The notes beneath the pieces were generated by a model. That model ran no database searches and had not been told where the DNA came from. It saw nothing but the letters and a program-made list of their open reading frames with translations. From contig KK106982.1 in the NCBI GenBank assembly GCA_000611775.1, positions 4,966,450-5,030,449 on the forward strand: 64,000 nt of DNA, in the 5' to 3' direction. This DNA comes from Umbilicaria muhlenbergii. Its lineage: Eukaryota; Ascomycota; Lecanoromycetes; Umbilicariales; Umbilicariaceae. Every line of letters starts with the position of its first letter. The stretch's first letter is position 1. Position numbers and translations under genes: made by a program. Positions 35,200-47,329 of the stretch are shown piece by piece.

Positions 35200-36618
35200 T
35201 GTTATGACATGATCAACTGACACTGATGAATATTGAACTACCTGATGTTAAACTAAATTGAGACTAGTGTGTCTTGACACTCTGACATTTATGTCATGAC
35301 TGCACTCACAAGACTGCTTCCTTCTTTGTACTTTTTTAATTTTAAATAGTTCACCTCTTGCAACAGTTTTAGGCCTGCTTATGAAGTGAAATAATTAACT
35401 GTAACATTAGAAAAGTACCTACACTCTTTTCAACCTCTGAAGGTGACAGAATATCAGCTGAGATAAACACATGTGTTGATGAGAAAATTCTTCCTCAACA
35501 TCATTAAATGTCTCAACTTACAGTTTATCAAGTGATCAAGAGGTTCTTAGAACATCTTAAATTCATTAATTAATTATTAATAATCAATTCTCAAGTCCTG
35601 TGAGAAGTAAGCAATGAATGATCAGGAAGTACTCTGTCATAATGACAGATAACTGTGAGAAGCAGTTACAACAAATGAAAAGTTCTGCAATATGTAAGCG
35701 CCCTTGAAGACTTATTTGTAGACACAGACAACTGCAGTAGAGGCAGTTGAAAGAGCAAGGTTTTGAATTAAATAATCTCAGCACTAAGAGTAAGTGTCTG
35801 AAGCACTGAAGGGAACTGAACTTCTTCATCAGAGACTGAGTTTATGTTACTCAAAAGAGTTGAACCACTGAAAGATTTAGCTTAAAGTTGAATCATCAAG
35901 TGACAGGCCTCTATCAGATTCTCAGCATGAAAGATCACTTCTACATTCTGAAGCTACCTGAACACATGAAGATGAACAACATTTTTCATGCTGATCATTT
36001 AAAGAAAGCAGTGAATGATTTAATGCTGAATTAAATTCAGGATCTGAAGCTGCTGACTGAAGTTAATGATCAACCTGAGTACACAGTGGAAAAAATCTTA
36101 ATAAGTCAGATCCACAACAACATCTTGCAATATCAAGTGACTTGAGAGGGATATGATTCAGACTCAGAATGATATGACACTGTTGACTTTATAAAGTCAC
36201 CTTAAAAGGTAAAAAACTATCATGACACTTATCTGAATAAGGTGAGGCCACTGAGGAGACTACAAGTTTAATTAAATGTTTACAAGTCAGGTGAAGAGCT
36301 GAACCTGACAGATGAAAATAACATGACAGTTAATAAAAAATTCAAGAGGCAGTCAAGATGAAAGATTTAAGATGAAAACTGAGGACAGTCCTCCTGTCTG
36401 AAGGAGGATGATGTTACAACATGATCAATTAACACTGACAGATATTGAACTACCTGATGTTAAATTAAATTGAGATTAGTGTGTCTTGACACCTTGACAT
36501 TTATGTCATGACTGCACTCACAAGACTGCTTCCTTCTTTGTACTTTTTTAATATTAAATAACTCACCTCTTGCAATGGTTCTAGGCCTGCTTATGAAGTG
36601 AAATAATTAACTGTAATA
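35200..36618 (+). mobile_element. Gypsy deletion derivative with chromodomain
   Basis: Two 207-bp LTRs (35200-35406 and 36412-36618) enclose only about 1 kb. A perfect ATCAT duplication flanks it (35195-35199 and 36619-36623). A polypurine tract (AAGGAGGATGA) ends at 36411 directly before the 3' LTR, fixing plus orientation. No gag, RT or integrase core remains, so it is an internally deleted copy of an autonomous element. Confidence 0.92.
35830..36400 (+). pseudogene. Integrase C-terminus (GPY region) and chromodomain
   Basis: Reads LKLNHQVTGLYQIL (GPY-type module), then ILKLPEHMKMNNIFHADHLKKA. The chromodomain follows as EYTVEKILISQ, LQYQVT-stop-EGYDSDSE-stop-YD, and the region ends with an acidic and basic tail. 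Both stops are TGA at the conserved Trp positions. This is all that remains of pol in the element. Confidence 0.85.
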
Positions 36619-36795
36619 ATCATCTTGATCAGTTTTTTACTCTTTTCAACTTCTCTTCTCATCATGCTGAGTCTTGATGATCATTGCTGATCATGATGAT
36701 TTAGAGGTAAGTGATCAGGCGCAATTTCCTTCAGATTTTCATACAATTAAAAGAGTTCTTTTGTGAGTACATTATTGCTTAGTAGTAGTGCTCAC

Positions 36796-36980
36796 TGAAG
36801 AAGGGTGATTACAGATGAGTTCAATTCAGTCAATTACTTGAATAGAGATCATTAGCAAAGAAGTGCTTCATTCAACTTGCTAACTGATGATTAGGAAAGC
36901 TTGAAGCAAAGCTTGAGAAAACTTCAAGAAAACTTCTGTTTTGGCATTAATGTGTCAAGGCGCTGACTAACCCCTCAACA
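36796..36980 (-). repeat. Element D 3' LTR (185 bp)
   Basis: TGAAGAAGGGTGATT...CCCCTCAACA on the plus strand. Equal in length and nearly identical to 45393-45577. Confidence 0.9.
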
Positions 36981-37039
36981 GGCTCCCCCTCCCTGAAAAG
37001 ATCATCACTCTCAGCAGTGCTCACATTTGCCAATTGAAT

Positions 37040-38292
37040 CAATCAAACTACCCTTTCCATGTGGCACTATCTTCACTAGCTTTCATCACAACCACAACTG
37101 TCTGATTCAGTACTTGGTTCAGAACAATCATGTACTTGTTAATCACCTTCAGCTGCTCAGCTTCTGACAAGCTTTATGCTGCCTCTGCTGCACGTCTGAT
37201 CATGATTAGCTTGGTCACCAGCGGGGCAATCTGAGTATAGGTTGCAATGATGTAGTTGATGGCAGCAGCCCTCATAATCTTCTGATGTTTGAAGATCTGA
37301 GCTGGTTCATAGGTCTCTTCTTCAGTCTCATGATGTAAGTGCTTCTTGAACTCATTCAACTGCTCTCTTCACTGCTTTGAGGAAATCATATGATGAAAGT
37401 CATGATACCCTCACCCTGATGTTCAGTCTTTTTCACTCATTTTCTTGAAGATGAGTGCTTCCTCCCCTTGTTCATCTCTGAGCGCATTGACTCAATTCAT
37501 GCAGTACTTTATATCCTCACGCCTGATTATAGATCTGCAGGTCTGAGGGTAATTCAGATCAGTTGTCTTGTGAATCTTCACATCACTAATGTTGTAATTG
37601 ATGAGGTGACGCATGATTAACTCATTCTTGTTAAAGGACCTGAGAACAACACGCTTAAGTTCTGAGTTCAATCTCATGATCCTCAAGATCACTCCCTTTT
37701 TCAAGTTATCCTTGAAAAACATAATCTTCAGGTTCATTAATGCTGAGGTCTCAAGTTCCTCTGAGTTGAATGAAGCAGTGTGATGAGAGTTGATCAATTT
37801 GAGCACTGCTCTAGTGATGTTCCTCACAAGCTTATCAGCATTTTTCACAGCCTTGATCACTGCTTTCTTTGCCACTTTTGCCTCATCTGAGACACCAGGC
37901 CCGGTTCCTTTCTTGATATGATAAGTGTTCAAGTCAGAGGACAATGAGTCATTCACTGCATACTCAAGAATCTCCTTAATCTGATCAAGGAAGTGAGTGA
38001 AGTACTCATGATGTTCATCCTCATGTGTCAGGGTATTGAAGCAGGATGTTAAGTACTTGATGTGCTTAATGCAGATCATCTTCTCCTGCTCAGTGAGATT
38101 TCTGATCAGAGCAGAGTTCATGAGGGCGTCTTTATGACATTGAATCAATCTCATCAAGTCAGTCTTATCAGTGGCATTCATAACAGTGAAGCAGTTGATG
38201 AACTTTGCCCTGCTGACTGAAAGTTTGTTCACTGAAGCATTGCTCACAGAAGCGTCTGAGGCGCGGTTCATTGAGATGAAGCTCAACATCAT
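37040..38292 (-). pseudogene. Element D ORF3, unknown protein
   Basis: A minus-strand frame starting MMLSFISMNRASDASVSN. It runs 266 codons without a stop (38292-37492), then continues in the same frame through several TGA codons to include 37359-37174 (EEETYEPAQIFKHQKIMRAA) and beyond, about 415 codons in all. It lies between integrase and the 3' LTR, where some retroelements carry an envelope-like or accessory gene. The sequence is hydrophilic and predicted helical, with no signal peptide or membrane segment seen, so it does not look like an envelope. I do not recognise the family. It is the longest uninterrupted frame in any transposon of the window. Confidence 0.6.
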
Positions 38293-38710
38293 GAATTGAT
38301 TGAGCTAATCTGATGAAAGCATATGACTCATAAGTTGGTGATGATTATTCTTGAATTTAAGCAACAGCTTCTTTTATCTGATTGAATCAGAGCACTTATG
38401 TTAAGTGTTCCTTTGATGATGTGAAGCAAGGTGAGGTGAGGTTTGAAGGCAGGTTTCAAAGAAGAGTTTAAAGTGAGATTTTCATGAGCTCAGAGACTGA
38501 TCTTCAAGTGAGTTTGAGGTGAAATCATTGTCAGAAGTGACCTAGAGCTTGATGATTTAAGACTTTGATGATTAAAGAGTGTTGTGAGCTTATTTGTAAG
38601 TCATGATGACTGATTATGATGAAGAAATGATGGCGGAATGATGATTGTAGAAGTCAGATTTAAATTATCATCACCTCATCATTTGAATCACCTTAAGTGA
38701 GGTAAGGCTG

Positions 38711-38794
38711 AGAGAACTTCATCTTCAGACGTCATATGAGAGAACTTCATCATCAGATGTTGTATGAGAGAACTTCATCATCAGATGTTGTATG
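38711..38794. repeat. 28-bp tandem repeat, three copies
   Basis: Three consecutive units starting AGAGAACTTCATC, the last two identical, upstream of ORF3 in element D. Confidence 0.85.
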
Positions 38795-39499
38795 AGATTT
38801 GACTAAGTAAGATTAAACTCCTCTGCCGTGATTTCTGAATGTAGAGAATAATGATGTGATAGTTCTATTGATGCAATGAGCTCATATTAGCGTGAATGCC
38901 AGGAGCTCAGTCAGGAGCTCAGTTTAATGATAAGTAAATATAAGCAATCATGAGCAGCAATCATGAGCATGAGCAATCATTGTATTGAGGGCATTCATGA
39001 TAGCATCACCCCCTCATTATCATGAAATACTGAGCTCACTCAGTATGTTGTCATTGACAGTATCACTGTCCTTTGGCTCAGTACTCCTGCATACTTCATT
39101 TCAGTTCATTCCGTTTGAACAGTAGAGGTGGTGCCATAAAATGAATATGACAAGGCTGTCATTGCTGTTTCATTCATGAGCTTTGAATCATCTTGATTAT
39201 CATCATTTAATGATTCATATGTTTGAATCTCTTCTTTCTTTTCAGCTTGAAGTTGAATTATGTACTTCTTCATGTCCTGCATATGATATCTCTTGAGCTT
39301 CTCATCATCATAAAGTATCTTTGTTCAGTCACTGAGATTCTCTTTCATTGTTTAAATCAGTATTCTCAGTTTTCTTCATCTTGCTTTCAATTTCCTTCCT
39401 CACTGATTATCTAACTGAGTATTCCTCATTAACATCAGATCCTCAGCTTTGAGTAATTTCTGAGTTGTAGTTCACATTGCTTCATTCTTTCCTTGATGC

Positions 39500-42400
39500 G
39501 TCATTAGTGAGTTGATAGCACATCCTCAGTTTTCATCCCTAATAGCCACATAGAGGCCATGAGCTTTGTTCACTTCCACTTTCATTTCATCAGTCCATGT
39601 TGATAGCTTAAGTGAATGTGTGTCAAAATGAGTCAATCTCAGCTTATATTTTAAAAGAAGTTCAGCCGGACTGTACCTGTGAACTTGAATCAATCAGGTG
39701 TTGATGCTCAGTGTGATTTCAGGTATATATTGAGATCAGGTGTTCAGTGTTGCTGCACTTATACAATTCACTCATAATTGAGATAGCATCAATTGAACAT
39801 TTCATTCAATCAGTCTGACTGATGATGAATGAGTTACTGATGCTGTCATATGAGTTACTTCATGAGCTTTGAATATCACCTTGATATCTTTCCTGGTAAA
39901 GTGAGATTCATTGTCACTATAGATCACCTTTGCTCATTTAAATATGAGAACAATGTGATTACAGAGAAGGTCAGTGACTTCTGCTTGTGTGCAGAACTTG
40001 TATGACATCAATTAAACAAATTGAGTATAGTAATTGATCATCAGAAGAATGTATTTATGCTCAGTAGTGCTGCAGGTCAGCTTGATTGATTTAAGAAAGT
40101 TAATATTTATCATTGACATGAGTTCAAACTGCTGCAGATGCCTTAATTCCTCTTTCTCAATTTTATGCTCCTTGAGCTAATAAGTTGAACAGGAGCAGCA
40201 TCATGCCTTGACATCATAAGCTCAGGTCAATCAGTATGCTTCATTAATTAACCTGTTCAAGGTGATCAAATCACTGTAGTGCTCACAGGTGTCATGCATG
40301 TATGATAGAATTTTAAGGATTTCCTCTTCAATCAGGCATGATGACTTAACTTTATTTACTTCTGTATAAAGCAGTTGACTTGATCTGTCTGTGAGGCTGT
40401 ATCTTGAAATCTTCCTCATAAGTGCATGCAGTTCAGTTCAAGGAATTTCTCTGAGACCTTTTCTTCTGAACCTCAGGTATTGAACTATTCACTTCATTAA
40501 TTTTGACTCATCAAACTTTTGTCATTTCTTTTTCACATATTCATCAACCAACAGTCTGACATTGGTGTGTGTGGTTCAATCATCAGGGAGTATGAGCATG
40601 ATCATGCATGAAGAGTCTTTCAGGGTGAATTCATTCATTAATTCAACTGATAGTCAGCTTAATTCATCTGTGATGTCTATCATTGAATCACTGACCTGCT
40701 GATGATGAATGATGTAGTCATACTCATTCAATTGATCTTGTCATGCTGTTATGCATCCATGACCGTCCGTTCCTTGAGTGAGTATAGACTTCAACGCTTG
40801 ATGATCAGTATAAATCATTACAGGAGATTTGTTACTCATAATTAATTATCAGACTTCTGCTAAGCACCTCACTACTGTCAAACATTTCCTTTTCATGTTT
40901 GAATAATGAGTTTCAGTGTCATTCAGTTGATACAACAGGAACATTATGATCTTGACTTTTGCTCAATTCTTTAATGTTAAGTCCTCATTCATCAAGGTGT
41001 CCTGCAATTGAAATAATACCTCCCTGATACAGTTTTTGCTTGTGTCAGTTGTGAGGTGATACTGGACCTTGAGGTTCACTTCAGTCATGACATTGAATGA
41101 TATGCTCTGCTTGATGTGATTAAAGGATTTCTGCTGTTCCTCCCCTCATATGAAATCATTTGAGCCTATTTGTTCCACTCATTTTTTCTGTATGATGGTA
41201 TGATGCAATCTTTTCAATTGAGTGAGTTTTGTGAGATCTTCATCACAGTTCTTAATATTAGATTTCACTTTCTCTTTAACTGAGTCTGCAGCTACCTGCT
41301 TCAGGTATGCTTACTTCATTATGAGTACATGCTTCACTCATCCTGATATGAAATTTCAGAGGAAGGGGGTTAAGTAAAGAAACTCATTCAGTTACGCCTG
41401 ATTCTGTGATATTAATCAATTCAAAATTTTCTCATGATGCTTTATAGAGGGTCTGATATTTCCAGGCTCACTGATGAAGCTCAACAGATTCAGGTTATCA
41501 GTAAATATGATGATCTTGAGAGGATTGAGGTATATCAGTCTGAATGCTACCCTCAGGAAGTAGCTGAATTTCAGAAATTAATAAAGAGTTTTGAAGTCAG
41601 TGGCTGATGCTGCATGATCATTCATAAATGAGGTCATTGCTACATTCTCATGATCCCTGATAATAGTTGGCATTCTGGCCTCCTTGATGCATTCATTTTG
41701 AGGTATTGACTCAAAAATCAAGTCTGTAAACTGAGAGTAGATGTGTGAAGCACCTTTGAGGCCTTGACTCATCTGTTGATATGTGTATTGGCCGTGTGAG
41801 GTGATGATGCCAGCCTTATACTCATCTTCAGGTTTGATTAAAATGGCTCAATAGCTGTTTGAAGCATCAGTGCTGAAATAGCAGGAAGATTTCAGCTTGA
41901 TCAGAGTTTTCAACACTTCTTTCAACTGATGCATCAGATATTTCAACTTGATGATGCATTTGTTGACTGAGATGAAGTTATGTACTACTTTAAGCTGATC
42001 AGATCCTTTCTTCTTTGAGGGAAATTTAATTCTTGCTGCTCAATCATTACTCATTTGAGCAATAATGCCTGCCTCCTCTAATTCTGAGAAGATTTAATTT
42101 GTGAATTCCCTCTCTTGTGAGGTATATTGAGGTAGTTTCCCTCTGCATGACTTCACATCAGAGGTCAAGTTGATTGAATGCTTTATTAAATCAGTTGATT
42201 GAATTTCCTGCATGATGACGGCAAAGCAGTCCTTTCAGGTATACAGCAGTCATTTAACTTTAAATCTCTGCTTCATTGTTTCTGCTTTTGATCCTATGAA
42301 GATGCTTGATTCATTGAATTAATTCATGATCATTTCCTCACTTTCCTCACTTAGCTGTCTTGACTGTGACTGTCTTGTTGTGAGAAATCATTCAATGATC

Positions 42401-43400
42401 TGTAATGAGAATGAGGTGTGATACTCATCTTGAGATCCTTGCTTTGCTGACTCATTTCTCTCATGTTCCCTTAAGGTCTCATCCTTCAGTGTCAGAGCTA
42501 TCATTCTTGAGGAATCCTCATCATTGTAGATCTTATCTTCTTGCTTAAGTGATTCATCTCCTTCCTTGATTCCTTCTCCTTGAATTAACTCTGTGATTAC
42601 CAATTCAGAGGCTTGACGCTGATTTGCTTTGCTTGCCTCTTTCATATCAGAGTCAGATTTATGCTGATGAGGGCCTGAATCCCTGCTCAGCGCTGATCTT
42701 TTTCCAGTTCATTAAGGATTGATTTAATGAGGTCATTCTCATTGTCATCATCATCTTCCTCCTTTATCTCAACAATGAGGACTTGCTTAAGGACCTTGAT
42801 TGAGGTTACTCAGTAATCAATCATTATCACCTTTTCATTAATACCCTGAATAAACACTTCTTTCTCACTGAAGTTGATGTTCATCCTCACTTGTCTTTGC
42901 CATTTAAGGCTTAATAATAGGTCATATGTGGTAACTGAAAGAATGTAGGCCTGAATCATCACCTTCACCCCTCTCATGTTGACGTCTAGTCAAGTATAGT
43001 TGTGAAGAGTGCACTTGTTGTCATCAGTCAAGTTGATATTGAGGTGCTCATCTGAATGAATCAACTGCTTGAGTAGTTGATTCAACATGCATTCATTTAC
43101 AATGTTCACAATGAAACTGATATCAATCAAGGTTCTTGAGGCTTTTATTGATCTGAGTCAAGTGATACAAAACATAAAGGATGCTTCTTCATCATCTGAC
43201 AAGATCATGCTAATGACTGTTGAGGATGATAAGTCATTGTCATGACTCACTGCTGCTTCAGATATGATTAATTCCTTGATTGCCCTCTTCACCTGATATC
43301 TTGATGTAAATGACTGAAGGTTAAAGGTGAATTCCCTTCAGAGTTGCTGTGATTCATTAAGCAATTGACTCAATGAGAGGATTACTTCCAGACTCATAAC
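39500..43400 (-). pseudogene. Element D pol (protease-RT-RNase H-integrase), broken
   Basis: From high to low coordinates: protease-like remnants near 43380-42700; RT with MSQGLKGASHIYSQFTDL and MTSFMNDHAASATDF at 41772-41578; RNase H near 41070-40700 (YHLTTDTSKN, IYTDHQALKSIL); integrase near 40420-39500 with a zinc-binding HDTCEHYSD start (40231-40419) and NHIVLIF...IYSDNESHF in the core. The RT active box FMND is Asp-to-Asn relative to the expected FMDD. Many stops, mostly TGA. Confidence 0.78.
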
Positions 43401-43959
43401 TTAATGCATGTTGAATCATTGATCACCTTTTATGACCTGGATAGGGTCTGGCACCTTGATTTGCCTTGAGTGAATTAATTTCTTTACACAGTTATTTTCA
43501 ACCTTCACCTGAGGCGCCCTCATGACAGAAGACTCAGAAGGGTATTCATACTTCTCTTCAACTGTCATATTTTGTGACTGTGCTGAATCACTCAACAGCA
43601 GCAGGTTCTCATTATTCAAGTGTCTGCTTAAATGTTGATTGAGGATTATCAGGGGTTGAGCGTGAGTGCTGACAGGCTGTTGAGACTGTTAATATTCATT
43701 GTTGATTTGAGCATTCTGTTGATTCATAGCTTTTTCTTGTGTGATCTGCTGTGTCACATTCTTTTTTTGAATTCTACCTTCATGAGTAACTGCTGCCAGA
43801 GCTGAGTTCAGTGCTGATGTCAGCATTAATGACATCAGCAGGAATGCTGCAATTGAGTTATACTTAAATCCTTGATTCTCTTGATCATAGTATGAGTAAT
43901 CATCAGATGATGAATCACTTCATTGATCTTGCTGATATTAAGAGTTATAATCATCTGAG

Positions 43960-45010
43960 AGAGCTGCTCTTGTCATGATTGCTGAAGAAGCTGTGAAGAG
44001 AGCATCTCAACTTGAGGCTCTGAGTTGTTGATTTAAATAAGAGCAGAATGATGAGTAGTGACCTTTCTCCTCACATGTGAAACATTTCACATTTAAGTTA
44101 ATCCTCTTAACTTCTTCTCAGTTTTCTTCATGCTCACCTTTATAGTCCTCTTGTCCTCTGAATGACAAAGCATTACCTTGATTGAATGATCTGATCAGAG
44201 TGTTCATGATGATCTTGCTCTGTGTAACTAAAGCTCACATTCCTTGTAGAATGAAAGGAAGTATTTGCTGATTTCAATCCTCTTCAGTGACTTTAAATAA
44301 TTTAATTGAGGCTCTTGAGAGTCCTGTTGATTCAGTGTACTCTGCATCAAATGAGCTATTCTGATCAATAACTTGATAGACCGCTATGATGTTCTTCTTA
44401 ACTTTCATGAAGGTATAGTCTTGATCTTTGACGCACTCAAAGGTTATTCAGCTTCATTCATTCAGATCTTGCATTCCCCGCATTACATTGAAACTTATGA
44501 TAGAGAGATAAACAGGCAGTCTTCTGAAAAGATTCTTCACCTGTTTAAGATATGCTGTTATGATCTCATCATCTGATTGACTCAATGAGGAGATTCATTG
44601 TCAGAGCATGAAAGTCTCTGCCTTCTTGTCATCCTTCAGTTTGTAATCTTCTTGAAATGTTTGCTTCAATACAGTTCAGTCTCCCTTTGTGATCTTAAGT
44701 AAGTTGAAGTATCATTTAACTGCATCACCCTCAAGATGTTGACAGAAGAGTACTCATGAGGTGATCTCTTTGTGATTTAATTCATTTGAGACTTTTGAGT
44801 CAGTGTAATCATTGTTGTAGAAGAATTTCACATTCTTCAGATATTTCTCTGAGTCTTTCTTGTCATTCTGAAGGCTGTGAAATGACTTAATTGTGGAATG
44901 GCTCATCCTTGCTGTATGTGTTGAATCTGATGGAGAGGTCTGTGGATTGAAGCTCTTCAGGCATAAAGATAAGTTCAATGAGAGTTGATATTGATGAGAG
45001 GTCTGCTCAG
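43960..45010 (-). pseudogene. Element D gag, broken
   Basis: Starts near MNLSLCLKSFNPQTS. It includes KDSEKYLKNVKFFYNNDYTDSK and a CCHC zinc knuckle that is intact at 44043-44084 (CFTCEEKGHYSSFC). Several TGA codons interrupt it. The leader between it and the 5' LTR contains a short tandem duplication near 45232-45290. Confidence 0.78.
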
Positions 45011-45392
45011 ATTGTTCTATAGATGATAATCATCCCTTGATCATGAATTAAAATAGGGTTCTCTCTATTTCAGTATCTGAGAGGTGAGGAGAATATTCAG
45101 TGATGTAACTCATTGACATGTCTTGAAGAAAAGAAAAGGGGCTAATGATGCTTCAGGTATTGAATATATTGACTTAATGAGAACTGTCACAGTTCATCAG
45201 GTCTCTTCTAAACTCAGTTCTTTGATGAATGATGCCTTGTTCCTTTAAGGTTTTTACACTGTTGATGAGTGCCTTGTTCCTTTAAGGTCTTCACACTGTC
45301 TCAGTCCTTCAAGACCTTCCCAGTCCTTCAGGGAAAATTAAATGTATTAGCTTATTTGATGTTGATGTTGACAGCCCCGCCTTCAGCTTCAA

Positions 45393-45577
45393 TGAAGAAG
45401 GGTGATTATGAATGAGTTCAATTCAATCAATTACTTGAATAGGAATCATTAGCAAAGAAGTGCTTCATTCAACTTGCTAACTGATGATTAGGAAAGCTTG
45501 AAGCAAAGCTCAAGAAAACTTCAAGAAAACTTCTGTTTTGACACTAATGTGCCAAGGCGCTGACTAACCCCTCAACA
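45393..45577 (-). repeat. Element D 5' LTR (185 bp)
   Basis: Pairs with 36796-36980. On the minus strand it starts TGTTGAGGGGTTAGTCAGCG. Confidence 0.9.
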
Positions 45578-45580
45578 TCA

Positions 45581-45594
45581 CTGAGCTCATAACT
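45581..45594 (-). other. Copia primer-binding site (half initiator-tRNA type)
   Basis: On the minus strand, directly after the 5' LTR, the sequence is AGTTATGAGCTCAG. It is complementary to the anticodon arm of initiator methionine tRNA, allowing one mutation. Copia-type elements use a cleaved 5' half of that tRNA as primer. The position supports the 5' LTR boundary at 45595. Confidence 0.6.
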
Positions 45595-45790
45595 TAATAA
45601 ATATGCTAGATAGATAAAAGGTATTTAAGCATATGATAAATGTTGTGCAACTTGTACATGAGTAAATGATGCAAACTCTGCATGTTATGTGACCTCATCA
45701 GTCATCATTAATGACAGCTTATTAAGCTGTTTTACACTTTACACTTAAGTTTTAAAGCCCTACACTTGAGCTCTAAACACATATTTAACA
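45595..45790 (-). repeat. Copia 5' LTR
   Basis: Matches 28070-28266 over its length and ends ATTTAACA at 45790, followed by ATATT. Element D lies 17 bp to its left. Confidence 0.75.
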
Positions 45791-45795
45791 ATATT

Positions 45796-46324
45796 TGTTA
45801 ATATTTAACTTATTTTAATCTTTAAAGAAAGTTAAATTATTGTTTGTTATTAAATAAATCTTTTATTAAATAAAAGTTTTACTGTATAAGAATTCTTTCT
45901 CAAAAAGTTAATATTTAAACTTAACTCATATAATATATATTAAGATTAAAATTAAGGTCAAGATTAAGCTTAAAAAGAAGAAAATCAACATATAAATTAT
46001 TATTATTATTATTAATATTAACAGTATTTAACATAATATCATATTAATATTTATATATAAAAAATAATTAATACTGCTGTAAAAGTAATAAAAACTTTAT
46101 ATTTAATTAAAAACTTATAATATTTAAACTTATTATATAAATTAATAAAAAGTTATCATATTAATTAACATATAAGATATTATTAATTTATAAGACATAC
46201 TGCATTATAAGACATGATTTTAATTGATGATTTTCATATATATGTAAAAATTGATTTATAAGATTACATCACATATTAATTATAAAGTTCTTGCACATTG
46301 TTCTCACTGCTTTCACTGCTTTCA
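45796..46324. other. AT-rich spacer
   Basis: A/T runs including a TTATTATTATTATTA microsatellite near 45997. No gene, LTR or domain seen. Confidence 0.6.
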
Positions 46325-46680
46325 TGTAAGAGGTGATGTCATAATGACTGAGGTAATACTGTCATACTCTGAACTGTTCAAAGTACTGTTTAAACATGAA
46401 CTGAACAGCTGTCTGAACATGAACTGAACAGTTATGAATGAAACTGAAGAATAGAACTAATAAACTGTCTTTAATACATGAGTTGAGCATGAGCTTTTAA
46501 CTATGAATCTACCTGTGATTATATAAACTTTAAAAGACTCATGTGCTCATTAAGCTCATTTTAGCTCACCTTCACTCTTCATGTGTGTAACATGATGAGT
46601 CAAGTGAGTCATGATGAGAAGTCTCACAACTACACAAGCACTGCATACATAGTTAATATTATAATATGAGAACTGTAACA
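46325..46680 (-). repeat. Element C 3' LTR (356 bp)
   Basis: TGTAAGAGGTGATG start and AACTGTAACA end. Partner at 52469. Confidence 0.88.
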
Positions 46681-47329
46681 TTAACTTTCTCTCTGAGGTT
46701 TTTATTCTTAAAAACTTAAACATCTTCATGCCTCCTTCAAGAATCTGAAAAGGATTAAACTTCATGCAACATTATTATACTCTTGCTCATAAGCTCAAGC
46801 TTGCTCCTCTCATCATGTGATTATGTAAGTGATGTGTTGATGATTTTAAGAACTGTCATGTAAATCTTGATTTCAATAAATGCTTTACTTGCATAAAGAT
46901 TGAAAAATCCTGTGACCTGACTTTCTGTGAGGTTGATTGAAATAGATTAAAAGCTGAGTTGACTTCACTGAAGGAAAAAACTTCTGTCACAGCAGATGTC
47001 ATGATTGAAATGATAATCAAACAGGCTGAGGCAGCAGTCAGACTGGCTGAAGCAGTGAATTAAGCAAGTCAAGCAGTGAACTGAACAAGTGAAGTGACAG
47101 TCAGATTAACTCACCTGCAGAAACAGAAAAGACTGTTACAGCATCATTAAAGAAATTTCATATCTCATGAGTTTATGAACATTGAAGAGTTGAAAGTGAA
47201 TGAGCATAAGCAGGCAGAGGCTTTAAATCTGAACATTACTTTCAAATCATTTAATTTCTCTGCACTGAATGATTTCTCTGTGTTGAATGACTTAAGGTGA
47301 TTAAGTTCCTCTGATGAAACTGATATAAC

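Larger units (their letters stand above)
36796..45577 (-). mobile_element. Ty3/gypsy retrotransposon D with an extra 3' ORF
   Basis: An 8.8-kb minus-strand element with 185-bp LTRs (36796-36980 and 45393-45577), TGTTGAGGGG...CTTCA on the minus strand. A clean polypurine tract (AGGGAGGGGGAG) adjoins the 3' LTR at 36981-36994. TCAC occurs on both sides (36792-36795 and 45578-45581), suggesting a 4-bp or, shifted by one base, 5-bp duplication. It inserted next to the copia primer-binding site. Gag, protease, RT, RNase H and integrase are followed by an additional ORF of about 415 codons. RT carries FMND before HAASATDF, a variant gypsy lineage unlike elements 1, 2 and C. Confidence 0.88.
28070..45790 (-). 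mobile_element. Ty1/copia retrotransposon split by three insertions
   Basis: A minus-strand copia element with LTRs of about 197 bp at 28070-28266 (3') and 45595-45790 (5'). A possible ATATT duplication lies at 28065-28069 and 45791-45795. Gag, protease, integrase, RT and RNase H occur in copia order from 35188 down to 29690. Insertions are a foldback element at 32792-33750, a gypsy deletion derivative at 35200-36618 and gypsy element D at 36796-45577. A primer-binding site matching the anticodon arm of initiator tRNA adjoins the 5' LTR. All frames are broken. The 3' segment 28267-29690 is unusually long for a copia element. Confidence 0.8.
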
